Below are positions 1 through 6,600 of a stretch of 12,695 bases of DNA, piece after piece (position 1 is the stretch's first letter; each line of letters begins with the position of its first letter). The stretch comes from an uncultured Eubacteriales bacterium (GTDB taxonomy: Bacteria; Bacillota; Clostridia; Eubacteriales; Anaerofustaceae). The DNA is taken from positions 1-12,695 of the forward strand of contig CADBPP010000074.1 of assembly GCA_902796565.1 (NCBI GenBank), given 5' to 3'. Made by a program: the position numbers and the translations under genes. Under the pieces are notes generated by a model, which saw only the letters and a program-made list of their open reading frames with translations, was not told the DNA's origin and did no database searches.

Positions 1-1
1 C

Positions 2-337
2 ACAGAGATCTGCCGGGAGCACTCATCGATCATCAAGGTGATCTTCGAGAACTGCTACCTCACGAAGGACGAGATCGTCCGCGCATGTGAGCTCTCCAGC
101 CGCGCCGGGGTTGATTTCGTAAAGACCTCCACCGGCTTCGGCACCTCCGGCGCGCTCCTCGAAGACGTCATACTCATGAAGAAGAGCGTCTCCGACGGAG
201 TGCAGGTAAAGGCCTCGGGAGGCATCAGGACCCTGGACGACGTGCTGGCGTTCTATGACGCCGGCGCGACGAGGATCGGCGCTTCCGCCACGGAAAAGAT
301 CGTGGAAGAGGCCAGAAGCCGGGAAGCAGGAAAATAA
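2..337 (+). CDS. deoC: Deoxyribose-phosphate aldolase, C-terminal part (5' end outside window)
   Basis: This gene is cut by the left edge; the reading frame is open from base 2 to a TAA at 335-337, leaving 111 codons. DeoC is a cytosolic class I aldolase that splits 2-deoxyribose-5-phosphate into glyceraldehyde-3-phosphate and acetaldehyde during deoxynucleoside salvage. The fragment carries both lysine motifs of the family: VKTSTGFGTSGA, whose Lys (fragment residue 41) should form the Schiff base (Lys167 in E. coli), and VKASGGIRT, whose Lys (fragment residue 70) matches E. coli Lys201. The end, DAGATRIGAS, is the usual phosphate-binding tail of the TIM barrel. The remaining 3' part looks intact. 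It lies 26 bases upstream of rplI on the same strand and may be cotranscribed with it. The identification is secure; only the N-terminal half is unseen. Confidence 0.94.
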   Translation, partial: TEICREHSSIIKVIFENCYLTKDEIVRACELSSRAGVDFVKTSTGFGTSGALLEDVILMKKSVSDGVQVKASGGIRTLDDVLAFYDAGATRIGASATEKIVEEARSREAGK

Positions 338-363
338 TGACCTGAAAGAGGAGGATATATATT

Positions 364-810
364 ATGAAAGTCATTCTTAAACAGGACGTGCCCGATGTCG
401 GCAAGAAGATGCAGATAATAGAAGTCAAGGACGGCTACGCCCAGAACTACCTTTTCAGGAAGAAGCTGGCGGTGCCCGCCACCGACGAGAACATGAAGGC
501 CCTGGAGGCCGAACTAGCGGAGATAGCGGCCAGGGAAGCTGAGATAAAGGCGGAGGCCGAGAAGGTGAAGGAGGTAATAAACCTCAAGACCTATGCCCTC
601 AAAGTCAAGTGCGGATCCAGCGGAAAGCTCTACGGGGCCATCACCAACCAGGAGATCGCCGACTGCATCGGCGAGAAGGCCGGTGTGTCCGTTGATAAGA
701 GAAAGATCAGCTTCGACACCATCAAGAGCACCGGGAATTACGAGATCAAAATAAAGCTCCACCCCCAGGTGGAGGCGAAGGTCTTCCTAACGGTCGAGGC
801 GGCTGAATAA
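364..810 (+). CDS. rplI: 50S ribosomal protein L9
   Basis: This encodes a 148-residue protein, the normal length for bacterial L9, which binds 23S rRNA near the base of the L1 stalk and reaches out from the large subunit. The N-terminal rRNA-binding domain is clear: it starts MKVILKQDVPDVGKK and contains the family signature around EVKDGYAQNYLFRKKLAVPAT (residues about 20-40). A charged helix rich in Ala, Glu and Lys (residues about 42-75) is the long connecting helix, and the rest is the C-terminal domain (SSGKLYGAITNQEIA onward). A strong AGAGGAGG ribosome binding site at 346-353 supports the ATG at 364. The stop codon shares one base with the dnaB start, so the two are almost certainly translationally coupled. 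Confidence 0.97.
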   Translation: MKVILKQDVPDVGKKMQIIEVKDGYAQNYLFRKKLAVPATDENMKALEAELAEIAAREAEIKAEAEKVKEVINLKTYALKVKCGSSGKLYGAITNQEIADCIGEKAGVSVDKRKISFDTIKSTGNYEIKIKLHPQVEAKVFLTVEAAE

Positions 811-2171
811 TGGCACCTCTCGAAAACATAAAGACCCCTCCCTACAGCGAAGAAGCGGAACAGGGAGTGCTGGGATGCATGCTCCTGGACAAGCTGTCCG
901 TGGAGACCGCCGGAAACATGCTGTCAGAGGATGATTTCTATATCGAGAAGAACAAATGGATCTTCTCCGCCATTAAGAAGCTGGCATCCTCCGGCAGCGC
1001 CGTGGACTCCCTTACTGTGATGGACCGCCTTACTTCCGACGGCAACATGCAGAAGATAGGCGTCGCCTATATCGCCCAGCTGCAGGACATGGTCCCCTTC
1101 ACATCCAACATAGAGCAGTACTGCAGGATCGTGAAGGAAAAGGCTGTCCTCAGGAGCATAATCACTGAATTCGGCAACATAATAAACAAGTGCTACGACG
1201 GACGCACCGAGCTCAAGAGCATCATCGACGAAGCGGAAGCCTTCGTGTATGACCTGTCCATGGAGCGCACCTCAAATGCCTTCGTGAGTCTGAAGGAAGA
1301 GGTCCCCAGGACCATGATAACCCTCAGCGAGATATATCAGAACGACGGCATAGCCACCGGCGTGCTCAGCGGCTTCACGAAGCTGGACGAGATCACCAAC
1401 GGCTTCCAGCCCTCGGACCTGATACTGCTATGCGCCCGCCCCAGCGTCGGAAAGACCGCCCTGGGCCTGGGCTTCGCTCTTAACGCCGCCATGCGGCATT
1501 CAAAGAGCGTGGCGTTCTTCAGCCTGGAGATGTCCGCGGAGCAGCTGGTCCTGAGGGCCATTTCCCATGAAACAGACGTCAACTCCATGAAGATCAGGAA
1601 GGGCCGCCAGTCCCCAGCCGAGTGGAAGAAGATAACCCTTCTGAACTCGACCCTGCAGGAAAACGACGTGAGGCTCTTTATCGACGACACCTCCGGCATC
1701 TCCACCGGGGACATGCTCTCGAAGCTCAGAAGGCTCCAGGCCAAGGAAGGTCTCGACATGGTGGTCATAGACTATCTGCAGCTGATGACGGCGTCCGATC
1801 TGAACCGCAACGCCAACCGTGAACAGGAGATCAGCTCCATCTCCAGGGGACTCAAGAAGATCGCGAAGGAGCTCAAGGTCCCTGTGGTCGCCCTGGCGCA
1901 GCTGTCGAGAAGTCCCGAAAAGAGAGGCGACGGCAGGCCGCAGCTGGCGGACATCAGGGAATCGGGAGCCATCGAGCAGGATGCCGACATAGTACTGATG
2001 CTTTACAGAAAGGCCAACTACGACAAGACATACGAGAACCAGGAGGAGACCGAGCTGATCATAGCCAAGCACCGCAACGGCGCCACAGGCACGATAAAGC
2101 TCTCGTTCCTCAGCGAATACGCAAAATACGTGGATTTCCGGGAAGAGGACAACAAAACAGATGAACAGTAA
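810..2171 (+). CDS. dnaB: Replicative DNA helicase DnaB
   Basis: This encodes a 453-residue protein, the usual size of the hexameric helicase that unwinds DNA at the replication fork and interacts with primase (called DnaC in Bacillus subtilis). The N-terminal domain begins PPYSEEAEQGVLGCMLLD, typical of the family, and occupies roughly residues 1-150. After a linker, the RecA-like motor domain has a Walker A motif ARPSVGKT (residues 209-216, Lys215 and Thr216 contacting nucleotide) and a Walker B strand MVVIDYLQLM (catalytic-metal Asp321). LAQLSRSPEKRGDGRPQLADIRESGAIEQDAD is the conserved DNA-binding loop and sensor region, and KHRNGATGTIKLSF near the C-terminus supplies the arginine-finger segment. 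No intein or insertion interrupts it. The start overlaps the rplI stop (TAATG), and the end overlaps the next gene by 11 bases. Confidence 0.97.
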   Translation: MAPLENIKTPPYSEEAEQGVLGCMLLDKLSVETAGNMLSEDDFYIEKNKWIFSAIKKLASSGSAVDSLTVMDRLTSDGNMQKIGVAYIAQLQDMVPFTSNIEQYCRIVKEKAVLRSIITEFGNIINKCYDGRTELKSIIDEAEAFVYDLSMERTSNAFVSLKEEVPRTMITLSEIYQNDGIATGVLSGFTKLDEITNGFQPSDLILLCARPSVGKTALGLGFALNAAMRHSKSVAFFSLEMSAEQLVLRAISHETDVNSMKIRKGRQSPAEWKKITLLNSTLQENDVRLFIDDTSGISTGDMLSKLRRLQAKEGLDMVVIDYLQLMTASDLNRNANREQEISSISRGLKKIAKELKVPVVALAQLSRSPEKRGDGRPQLADIRESGAIEQDADIVLMLYRKANYDKTYENQEETELIIAKHRNGATGTIKLSFLSEYAKYVDFREEDNKTDEQ

Positions 2172-2919
2172 CGACGAAACCAGAGAAAAGGAATACGCGA
2201 AGGTCATGGGGCGCAACCCCGTAAAGGAGGCTCTAAGAAGCGGACGCAACATCAACAAGATCTACGTGAGCAATACCGACTCGGACTACTCCATGTCCCA
2301 GATCATCAACACCGCAAAGGACATGGGCATATATGTGCAGAAGACCGACAGGAGAAAACTTGACGCCATGACGGGCAACGGGGCCCACCAGGGCGTCGTC
2401 GCCATATGCTCACCCATCGAATTCGTGGGAGTGGAGGACATCCTGGAAGAAGCCAGGAAGAGGGGCGAAAAACCCTTCATAGTCATGCTCGACGGCATAA
2501 CCGACATCCACAACGCCGGAGCCATCATCCGCAGCGCGTACTGTGCTGGAGCCCACGGGATCATCATCGCGAAAAGAAGGAGCGCCGCCATCAACGACGG
2601 CATCTACAAGACCAGCGCCGGCAGCGTGGAATACATAAAGATCGCCCAGGTATCCAACCTGGCCCAGACGATGCAGAGCCTTCAGAAGCAGGGGATCTTC
2701 TGCGTATGCTGCGACATGAAGGGCACCGTGTACCATGAGATCGATTATGACATGCCCCTGATGATAATCGCCGGGGCCGAAGGTGAGGGCATCTCCAGGG
2801 TCATCCGCGACAAGTGCGACTTCTGCGCCTCCATCCCCATGAAGGGACAGCTGGATTCCCTCAATACATCCGTGGCCGCAGGCATCGTTATCTTTGAAGC
2901 CGCGAGACAGAGGGGCTGA
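2161..2919 (+). CDS. rlmB: 23S rRNA (guanosine-2'-O)-methyltransferase RlmB-like (SpoU/TrmH family)
   Basis: This encodes a 252-residue SPOUT-class methyltransferase that transfers a methyl group from S-adenosylmethionine to a ribose 2'-OH of RNA. The N-terminal substrate-binding domain starts at MGRNPVKEALRSGRNINKIYVS. The catalytic domain carries the three SpoU motifs: DGITDIHNAGAIIRSA (Asn118 and catalytic Arg124), IIAGAEGEGI (Glu207), and IPMKGQLDSLNTSVAAGI (Asn235, Ser237), which forms the cofactor-binding knot. RlmB, which modifies G2251 of 23S rRNA in E. coli, is the best match by overall layout, but close paralogs (YacO, TrmH group 3) cannot be separated by eye. The ATG at 2161 overlaps dnaB by 11 bases, with a purine-rich AGAGGA at 2144-2149. 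An alternative ATG at 2206 would begin at the conserved core but has a poorer upstream site. Confidence 0.9.
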   Translation: MNSNDETREKEYAKVMGRNPVKEALRSGRNINKIYVSNTDSDYSMSQIINTAKDMGIYVQKTDRRKLDAMTGNGAHQGVVAICSPIEFVGVEDILEEARKRGEKPFIVMLDGITDIHNAGAIIRSAYCAGAHGIIIAKRRSAAINDGIYKTSAGSVEYIKIAQVSNLAQTMQSLQKQGIFCVCCDMKGTVYHEIDYDMPLMIIAGAEGEGISRVIRDKCDFCASIPMKGQLDSLNTSVAAGIVIFEAARQRG

Positions 2920-3034
2920 AGTTATTGACAGCCCTTCCGATGCATTTTTCGCATAAATTTGTCTGTTAATCACTCTGACCGCTAAATATACCTTAGATAA
3001 GCCATATTTTCGGCAGAGTTTTTTATTGGCAGCC

Positions 3035-3055
3035 CTGTGCCGCAAAACGGCACAG
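3035..3055. repeat. Perfect 8-bp inverted repeat (hairpin) upstream of alr
   Basis: CTGTGCCG at 3035-3042 pairs perfectly with CGGCACAG at 3048-3055 around a CAAAA loop. It is not followed by a T-run on either strand, so it is not a standard intrinsic terminator. It ends 42 bases before the alr start codon and abuts the tandem repeat at 3055-3076. It could be an RNA leader element, an operator, or an mRNA-stabilising hairpin; the sequence does not decide among these. Confidence 0.7.
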
Positions 3056-3076
3056 TTATCGACATGTTATCAACAT
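3055..3076 (+). repeat. Tandem 11-bp direct repeat resembling weak DnaA boxes
   Basis: GTTATCGACAT (3055-3065) is followed immediately by GTTATCAACAT (3066-3076), with one difference between the copies. Each contains a 9-mer (TTATCGACA, TTATCAACA) one base away from the DnaA-box consensus TTATCCACA. The mismatch is at the sixth base in both, a position that normally matters for DnaA binding. The repeat is directly visible; DnaA binding is only a suggestion. Confidence 0.6.
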
Positions 3077-3084
3077 ACAAATAT

Positions 3085-3090
3085 AAGGGG
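3085..3090 (+). promoter_or_regulatory. Ribosome binding site fixing the alr start
   Basis: AAGGGG lies 7 bases before the ATG at 3098. The reading frame stays open upstream to 3026, but that extension has no ribosome binding site and its peptide is unlike alanine racemase, so the ATG at 3098 is chosen. Confidence 0.75.
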
Positions 3091-3097
3091 AAAAGAC

Positions 3098-4213
3098 ATG
3101 AAAACGACAAACACATACGCTGTGGTGGACCTTGACGCGCTGAAATCAAATTACCGCTTTGTAAAGGGACTTAATCCCGATAAGGAGGCCATCGCCATAG
3201 TAAAGGCGGACAGCTACGGCCACGGCAGCGTGGAGTGCGCAAAGGCTCTTTACGCCGAAGGCGTCAGGTATTTCGCCGTTGCCAACCTCGACGAAGCGGA
3301 GGAACTGCTGGACGGGATACCGGACATATCGGTACTTATTCTCGGATACGTGGACCTGGGCCGCGTCGACGAAGTGGTGGAAAGGGACATCATCACCGCA
3401 GTCTATTCCCTCGAGTACGCGGAAAAGCTCAATGAAGCCTCCCTCAGGGCCGGTAAGGTCTCGAAGGTTCACATAAAGGTGAACACCGGCATGAACCGTC
3501 TCGGGTTCGATCCCTCCAGGGATGACTTCGCTGAAAAGATCCGCAGGATCACGGAAATGAAGAATCTTACGGTCCACGGCATCTTCTCCCACTATTCCAC
3601 GGCGGACGAGGAGGACCTCTCCTACTCCGAAAGACAGAGGACGATCTTTGAACACGCTGTGGATACCGTGAAAAAGGCGGGTGCTCCCCTTGAGCTCATC
3701 CATATTTCTAACTCCGCCGCCGCGATGGTCTTTGACTGCCCCGTTTCCAACGCCTTCAGGCCCGGCCTGGTGCTTTATGGCTACTCGCCCCTTCCGGGAA
3801 GGAAGATGCAGGAGAACCTTACCCCGGTGATGAGCGTATACGCCCACATCGCGAATATATTCGAACTGAAAAAGGGTGAGAGCATAAGCTACGGCAGACG
3901 TTATACCGCAGAAGCCGACACCAGGATCGCCACGGTGACCATCGGCTACGCCGACGGTTATTCAAGAGCCCTCAGCAACAAGGCGTATGTCGTGGCGGCA
4001 GGCCGCAGGGCCCCGATCCGCGGAAGCGTATGCATGGACATGATCATGTGCGATATCACGGGCATCGAAGGCCTGAAAGTCGGAGACACCGTCGAGGTAC
4101 TGGGACCGGACGTGGACGCGGATGTCCTCGCGACCATGGCAGGGACCATACCCTATGAAATGACCTGCGACATATCGAAAAGAGTCAAAAGATATTACCG
4201 GGAGAAAAAATGA
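3098..4213 (+). CDS. alr: Alanine racemase
   Basis: This encodes a 371-residue PLP-dependent enzyme that interconverts L- and D-alanine in the cytosol, supplying D-alanine for peptidoglycan. The TIM-barrel N-terminal domain has the PLP lysine in VKADSYGHG (Lys36). MNRLGF gives the arginine (Arg134) that contacts the cofactor ring in known structures. The C-terminal beta domain supplies the second catalytic base: Tyr265 in SYGRRY, with GYADGY (Tyr284) lining the substrate entryway. RGSVCMDMIMCDITG is the conserved stretch that reaches the active site of the partner subunit in the dimer. All key residues are present and the length is normal. Its stop overlaps the start of the next gene (ATGA at 4210-4213), so alr, the DUF1638 gene and the hydrolase form one operon. 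Confidence 0.96.
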   Translation: MKTTNTYAVVDLDALKSNYRFVKGLNPDKEAIAIVKADSYGHGSVECAKALYAEGVRYFAVANLDEAEELLDGIPDISVLILGYVDLGRVDEVVERDIITAVYSLEYAEKLNEASLRAGKVSKVHIKVNTGMNRLGFDPSRDDFAEKIRRITEMKNLTVHGIFSHYSTADEEDLSYSERQRTIFEHAVDTVKKAGAPLELIHISNSAAAMVFDCPVSNAFRPGLVLYGYSPLPGRKMQENLTPVMSVYAHIANIFELKKGESISYGRRYTAEADTRIATVTIGYADGYSRALSNKAYVVAAGRRAPIRGSVCMDMIMCDITGIEGLKVGDTVEVLGPDVDADVLATMAGTIPYEMTCDISKRVKRYYREKK

Positions 4214-4857
4214 AAAGAGCCATCATCGGCTGCGGGATAATCCGCAATGATATAGAATCCATAGTGGAGAGCCTCCCTTATGAGGCGGACGTGTTCTGGC
4301 TGGACGCGGACCTGCACAACATTCCGGAAAACCTGAAAACCGTGCTGCAGGAAAAGATAGACGAACTCTGCGACTATGACGAGATAATCATCACCTACGC
4401 TCTGTGCGGCAACGCCCTTCTCGGGATAAAGAGCGATCACTCAAAACTCATCTTTATAAAGGGAGACGACTGCATCTACGCGAACATGTGCCACCGGAGC
4501 GATTACATGGATCTGAGGAGCTCATCCATCTTTCTGAGCCGCGGATGGCTCTCCACCAGGCGCAACGCCGACGTGATGTACCGGCAGACCCTGGAAAAGT
4601 ACGGGGAGAGGCGCACCAAGATGATATATGACGCCATGTACGGCAACTACAAGCATCTTGTGTACATGAAGCTGGAGGACGAGGTGGACGATGAGACCAT
4701 GGAAAAGCTGGAAAAGCTCGCTGAAGTCATGGACACCGACATCCTTATCCTTGACGGCAGCCTTGAGATGTACCGGGAGCTGTTGGAACTGAAGGATTCA
4801 GAGCACATCATAAGGCTTGAACCGGGCACTCCGGTGACCCTGGATATGTTCAGATAG
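4210..4857 (+). CDS. DUF1638 domain protein, function unknown
   Basis: This 215-residue protein matches what I recall of the DUF1638 family: an IGCGIIRNDIE start, a WLDADLHNIPENLK segment, a YALCGNALLGI motif and a GDDCI motif, followed by LSRGWL. Cys8, Cys66 and Cys88, each in one of these motifs, are candidates for a metal or corrinoid-related site. DUF1638 genes are often found, to my knowledge, next to corrinoid-dependent methyltransferase genes in anaerobes, but none is seen here. There is no signal peptide or membrane segment, so it should be cytosolic. The C-terminal third (residues about 150-215) is acidic and helical. Its start codon lies within the alr stop (ATGA), implying translational coupling, and a hydrolase gene follows after 9 bases. 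The family assignment is fairly firm; the biochemical role is unknown. Confidence 0.75.
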   Translation: MKRAIIGCGIIRNDIESIVESLPYEADVFWLDADLHNIPENLKTVLQEKIDELCDYDEIIITYALCGNALLGIKSDHSKLIFIKGDDCIYANMCHRSDYMDLRSSSIFLSRGWLSTRRNADVMYRQTLEKYGERRTKMIYDAMYGNYKHLVYMKLEDEVDDETMEKLEKLAEVMDTDILILDGSLEMYRELLELKDSEHIIRLEPGTPVTLDMFR

Positions 4858-4866
4858 GAGACAGCC

Positions 4867-5676
4867 ATGAGCGATTCTTCCGTGACAAGGGAATTCAGGA
4901 TGGAGCTGGACGGAGGGGCGATGAACGTCATCATCTTCGGCAAGGGAGGCCTTCCCCTGGTGATCATCCCGGGGCTCAGGACCTCCTCCCTGGAGGGCAC
5001 GTCCCTGTTTCTGTCCATGTATTACCACAGCTTCAAAAAACACTTCCGGACATATATCCTGGACGTGAAGGAACCCGTGAGGGAAGGAACGACCATCATG
5101 GATATGGCTTCCGACGCCCTCAGCGCCCTGGACAGACTGGGGGTGGAGGAATTCATGCTCTTCGGCATCTCCATGGGAGGCATGATCGCCCAGCAGATGG
5201 CCGCGGCAGCTCCACGCAGGGTGAAGCGGCTCATGCTGGCCCTGACTGCCTGCAGGGCCAACGCCACTGTGACCTCTGCGGTAGGCTCCTGGATAGAAAT
5301 GATAGAGTCCGGGGACATAAATGGATTCATAAAAGACTACGCAGAGAGAGGATACTCCGAGGGATACAAAAGGAAACACTCCCTCCTTCTGAAAGCGGTA
5401 TCCGCCGGCATGAAGGTGAAGGACACTGAAAGGTTCCTGGCTCTCTGCCGCGCCATCCTGACTTATGACGGAAGGGACGGCCTTTCCCGAATCAGCTGTC
5501 CCTGTATGATAATAGGGGCGGAAAAGGACATGGTGGTCTCGGGAGAAGCTTCCGCCGAGCTGGCTGACATCCTCGGGTGCGGGTGCTTCATGTATCCCGG
5601 TCTCAGCCATGAGGCATACAACGAAGCGAAGGATTTCAACGACCGAGTCCTCGGCTTTTTCCTGGAAAGTCACTGA
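4867..5676 (+). CDS. Alpha/beta-fold hydrolase
   Basis: This 269-residue protein has the alpha/beta hydrolase layout. LVIIPGLRT (about residues 35-44) is the strand and oxyanion loop after beta-3. FGISMGGMIAQQMA carries the nucleophile elbow with Ser102. IIGAEKDMVV gives the acid (Asp221), and YPGLSHEAYNE gives the histidine (His248), so a complete Ser-Asp-His triad can be proposed. A cap region occupies roughly residues 130-205. No signal peptide is seen, so a cytosolic esterase, lipase-like or C-C hydrolase is likely; the substrate cannot be read from the sequence. The start is supported by TAGGAGA, which overlaps the stop codon of the DUF1638 gene. A strong terminator follows 10 bases after its stop, marking it as the last gene of the alr operon. 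Confidence 0.87.
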   Translation: MSDSSVTREFRMELDGGAMNVIIFGKGGLPLVIIPGLRTSSLEGTSLFLSMYYHSFKKHFRTYILDVKEPVREGTTIMDMASDALSALDRLGVEEFMLFGISMGGMIAQQMAAAAPRRVKRLMLALTACRANATVTSAVGSWIEMIESGDINGFIKDYAERGYSEGYKRKHSLLLKAVSAGMKVKDTERFLALCRAILTYDGRDGLSRISCPCMIIGAEKDMVVSGEASAELADILGCGCFMYPGLSHEAYNEAKDFNDRVLGFFLESH

Positions 5677-5686
5677 TACGGCTCTG

Positions 5687-5713
5687 AAAAAGCGGTTGTC
5701 AAACCGCTTTTTT
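5687..5713 (+). terminator. Strong intrinsic terminator of the alr operon
   Basis: AAAAAGCGGTT (5687-5697) pairs perfectly with AACCGCTTTTT (5702-5712) around a GTCA loop and is followed by another T. With A-runs on one side and T-runs on the other it could act in both directions. It begins 10 bases after the hydrolase stop codon. Confidence 0.92.
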
Positions 5714-5724
5714 ATATGTACAAT
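5696..5724 (+). promoter_or_regulatory. Probable sigma-A promoter for the 217-residue protein gene
   Basis: TTGTCA (5696-5701) and TACAAT (5719-5724) each differ by one base from the -35 and -10 consensus and are spaced by exactly 17 bases. The -35 lies in the loop and right arm of the preceding terminator hairpin. Transcription would start near 5731, giving a leader of about 120 bases. Confidence 0.65.
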
Positions 5725-5730
5725 TTATTA

Positions 5731-5850
5731 TACCAAATGTATCCTTACGGACGTGGGGGAGGGTCCGCTTCATCCGGCAGGACCCGGACCGGGGATAGCA
5801 GCTGCTTAAACCACAGCAGAATACTACATCATACTGAAGGGAGAAAAACC
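5731..5850 (+). other. Possible structured 5' leader
   Basis: Two pairings compete in this leader: GGGTCC (5761-5766) with GGACCC (5780-5785), or GGTCCG (5762-5767) with CGGACC (5785-5790). Further on, CTGCT (5802-5806) can pair with AGCAG (5815-5819), and a 10-base palindrome AGCAGCTGCT spans 5797-5806. I do not recognise a known riboswitch class. The structures are visible by base pairing only; a regulatory role is inference. Confidence 0.35.
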
Positions 5851-6504
5851 ATGATCAGAACAAGTGTTGTCGACCTTAGCGTTATCAAGGGCATCGCGTA
5901 CCGCATGAAACTTCCCTCCGGCGGTTCCGGGATCATAATATTCCGCGAAGGCGCTTCTCAGCCCGGTATCGCATCGATCAGCAAAACATCAGGGGAAGCC
6001 ATCCCCGCCTCAAACACACCGAAGGATACCTATCCTCAGGAAGCTTTCAGTGAGGCCATTGCCCTCACAGCGGGCCTTCCTTATAAAAAGAGGGGCAGTG
6101 TGCAGCTCAAGGGTGACAGAGTGACAGAAGATGCGGCACCCGCCGAAGCTGAGACCGGGCAGGAAGCCGAGGAAGTCATCGTGAACAGCGACGAGTATCT
6201 CAAAGTAGTCGAGAAGTACTCGGACAAGACAGGAAAGGTCTCCTATGCCCTGCTCAACAGGGACATGATCAAGTTCGCCCATTCCAGCAGCACGGTGCGT
6301 AAAATGATCGGGTCCGGAACAAAACCGGAAGACATCACCCTTTACGTCGCGGGAAGCAAGTTCCGCTCCGTTACAGGGAATCCCGGTCTCACGGACACCG
6401 AAGTCTCCAAGATGCTCGAGCTTCTGGATGAGGTCAGTCCGAAGGGCGTCCTGAGGGAATTCAACGAGGAGATCCGCCGTTCCCTAAGCGCGGCGAAAAA
6501 GTAA
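5851..6504 (+). CDS. Unrecognised conserved-looking protein, 217 residues
   Basis: I do not recognise this protein. The ATG at 5851 is preceded by GAAGGGAG at good distance; the frame is open further upstream to 5716, but that part overlaps the -10 element and encodes an unlikely Gly/Ser/Arg-rich peptide. The product has no signal peptide or membrane segment and contains no cysteine or tryptophan. It appears to have two parts: an N-terminal region (1-88) with short beta-like stretches such as GSGIIIFREG and a segment EAFSEAIALTAGLPYKKRG, and a mostly helical C-terminal region (109-217), joined by an acidic Ala/Glu-rich linker (89-108). Codon use resembles the neighbours, so it looks native and expressed. 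It is monocistronic, between a strong terminator and the convergent heat-shock operon. A cytosolic role is likely; the function is unknown. Confidence 0.8.
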   Translation: MIRTSVVDLSVIKGIAYRMKLPSGGSGIIIFREGASQPGIASISKTSGEAIPASNTPKDTYPQEAFSEAIALTAGLPYKKRGSVQLKGDRVTEDAAPAEAETGQEAEEVIVNSDEYLKVVEKYSDKTGKVSYALLNRDMIKFAHSSSTVRKMIGSGTKPEDITLYVAGSKFRSVTGNPGLTDTEVSKMLELLDEVSPKGVLREFNEEIRRSLSAAKK

Positions 6505-6569
6505 GCTACGGTTAAGAATTGACAGAAAAATGTATGGCAGACTCCCCGTCGGGAGCCTGCTGCTGTCTG

Positions 6570-6597
6570 AAAAAACAAAGCTCCGCGCATGCGGAGC
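6570..6597 (-). terminator. Intrinsic terminator of the hrcA-grpE-dnaK-dnaJ operon
   Basis: On the minus strand, a perfect 7-bp stem (6580-6586 with 6591-6597, four-base loop) is followed by TTTGTTTTTT at 6579-6570. It lies about 50 bases beyond the dnaJ stop codon. Confidence 0.88.
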
Positions 6598-6600
6598 CAT

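Larger units (their letters stand above)
2920..3097. other. Intergenic region between rlmB and alr
   Basis: This stretch of 178 bases is AT-richer than its flanks. It should hold the end of the rplI-dnaB-rlmB transcript and the start of the alr transcript. A TTGACA hexamer at 2925-2930 is visible but has no good -10 at normal spacing. I see no hairpin followed by a T-run that would be a clear terminator for rlmB. The right half contains a perfect hairpin and a tandem repeat, listed separately. No small gene is supported. Confidence 0.6.

Noticed and set aside
2925..2957. Promoter based on TTGACA at 2925-2930
   Set aside because: No -10-like hexamer occurs at 16-18 bases; the nearest, CATAAA at 2952-2957, is 21 bases away.
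1500..3045. Long minus-strand frames opposite dnaB and rlmB (1500-2258, 2410-3045)
   Set aside because: The sense strand encodes unmistakable DnaB and SpoU motifs. The antisense peptides have no family features or ribosome binding sites.
3055..3076. Chromosomal origin next to dnaB
   Set aside because: Only two imperfect DnaA-box-like 9-mers are present, with no dnaA, dnaN or extended AT-rich unwinding region. It is kept only as a repeat.
3026..3097. Extended start of alr
   Set aside because: The extra 24 codons lack a ribosome binding site, include the hairpin and repeat, and do not resemble alanine racemase.
4798..5673. 291-codon open frame on the minus strand opposite the hydrolase gene
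   Set aside because: It is longer than the sense gene, but its peptide is rich in His, Gly and Arg with no recognisable motif, while the sense frame has a full catalytic triad and ribosome binding site. It is a shadow frame.
5716..5850. Extended start of the 217-residue protein, and a small frame at 5609-5809
   Set aside because: The ATG at 5716 lies at the -10 element of the predicted promoter with no ribosome binding site. The 5609-5809 frame overlaps the hydrolase end and the terminator and has an unlikely composition.
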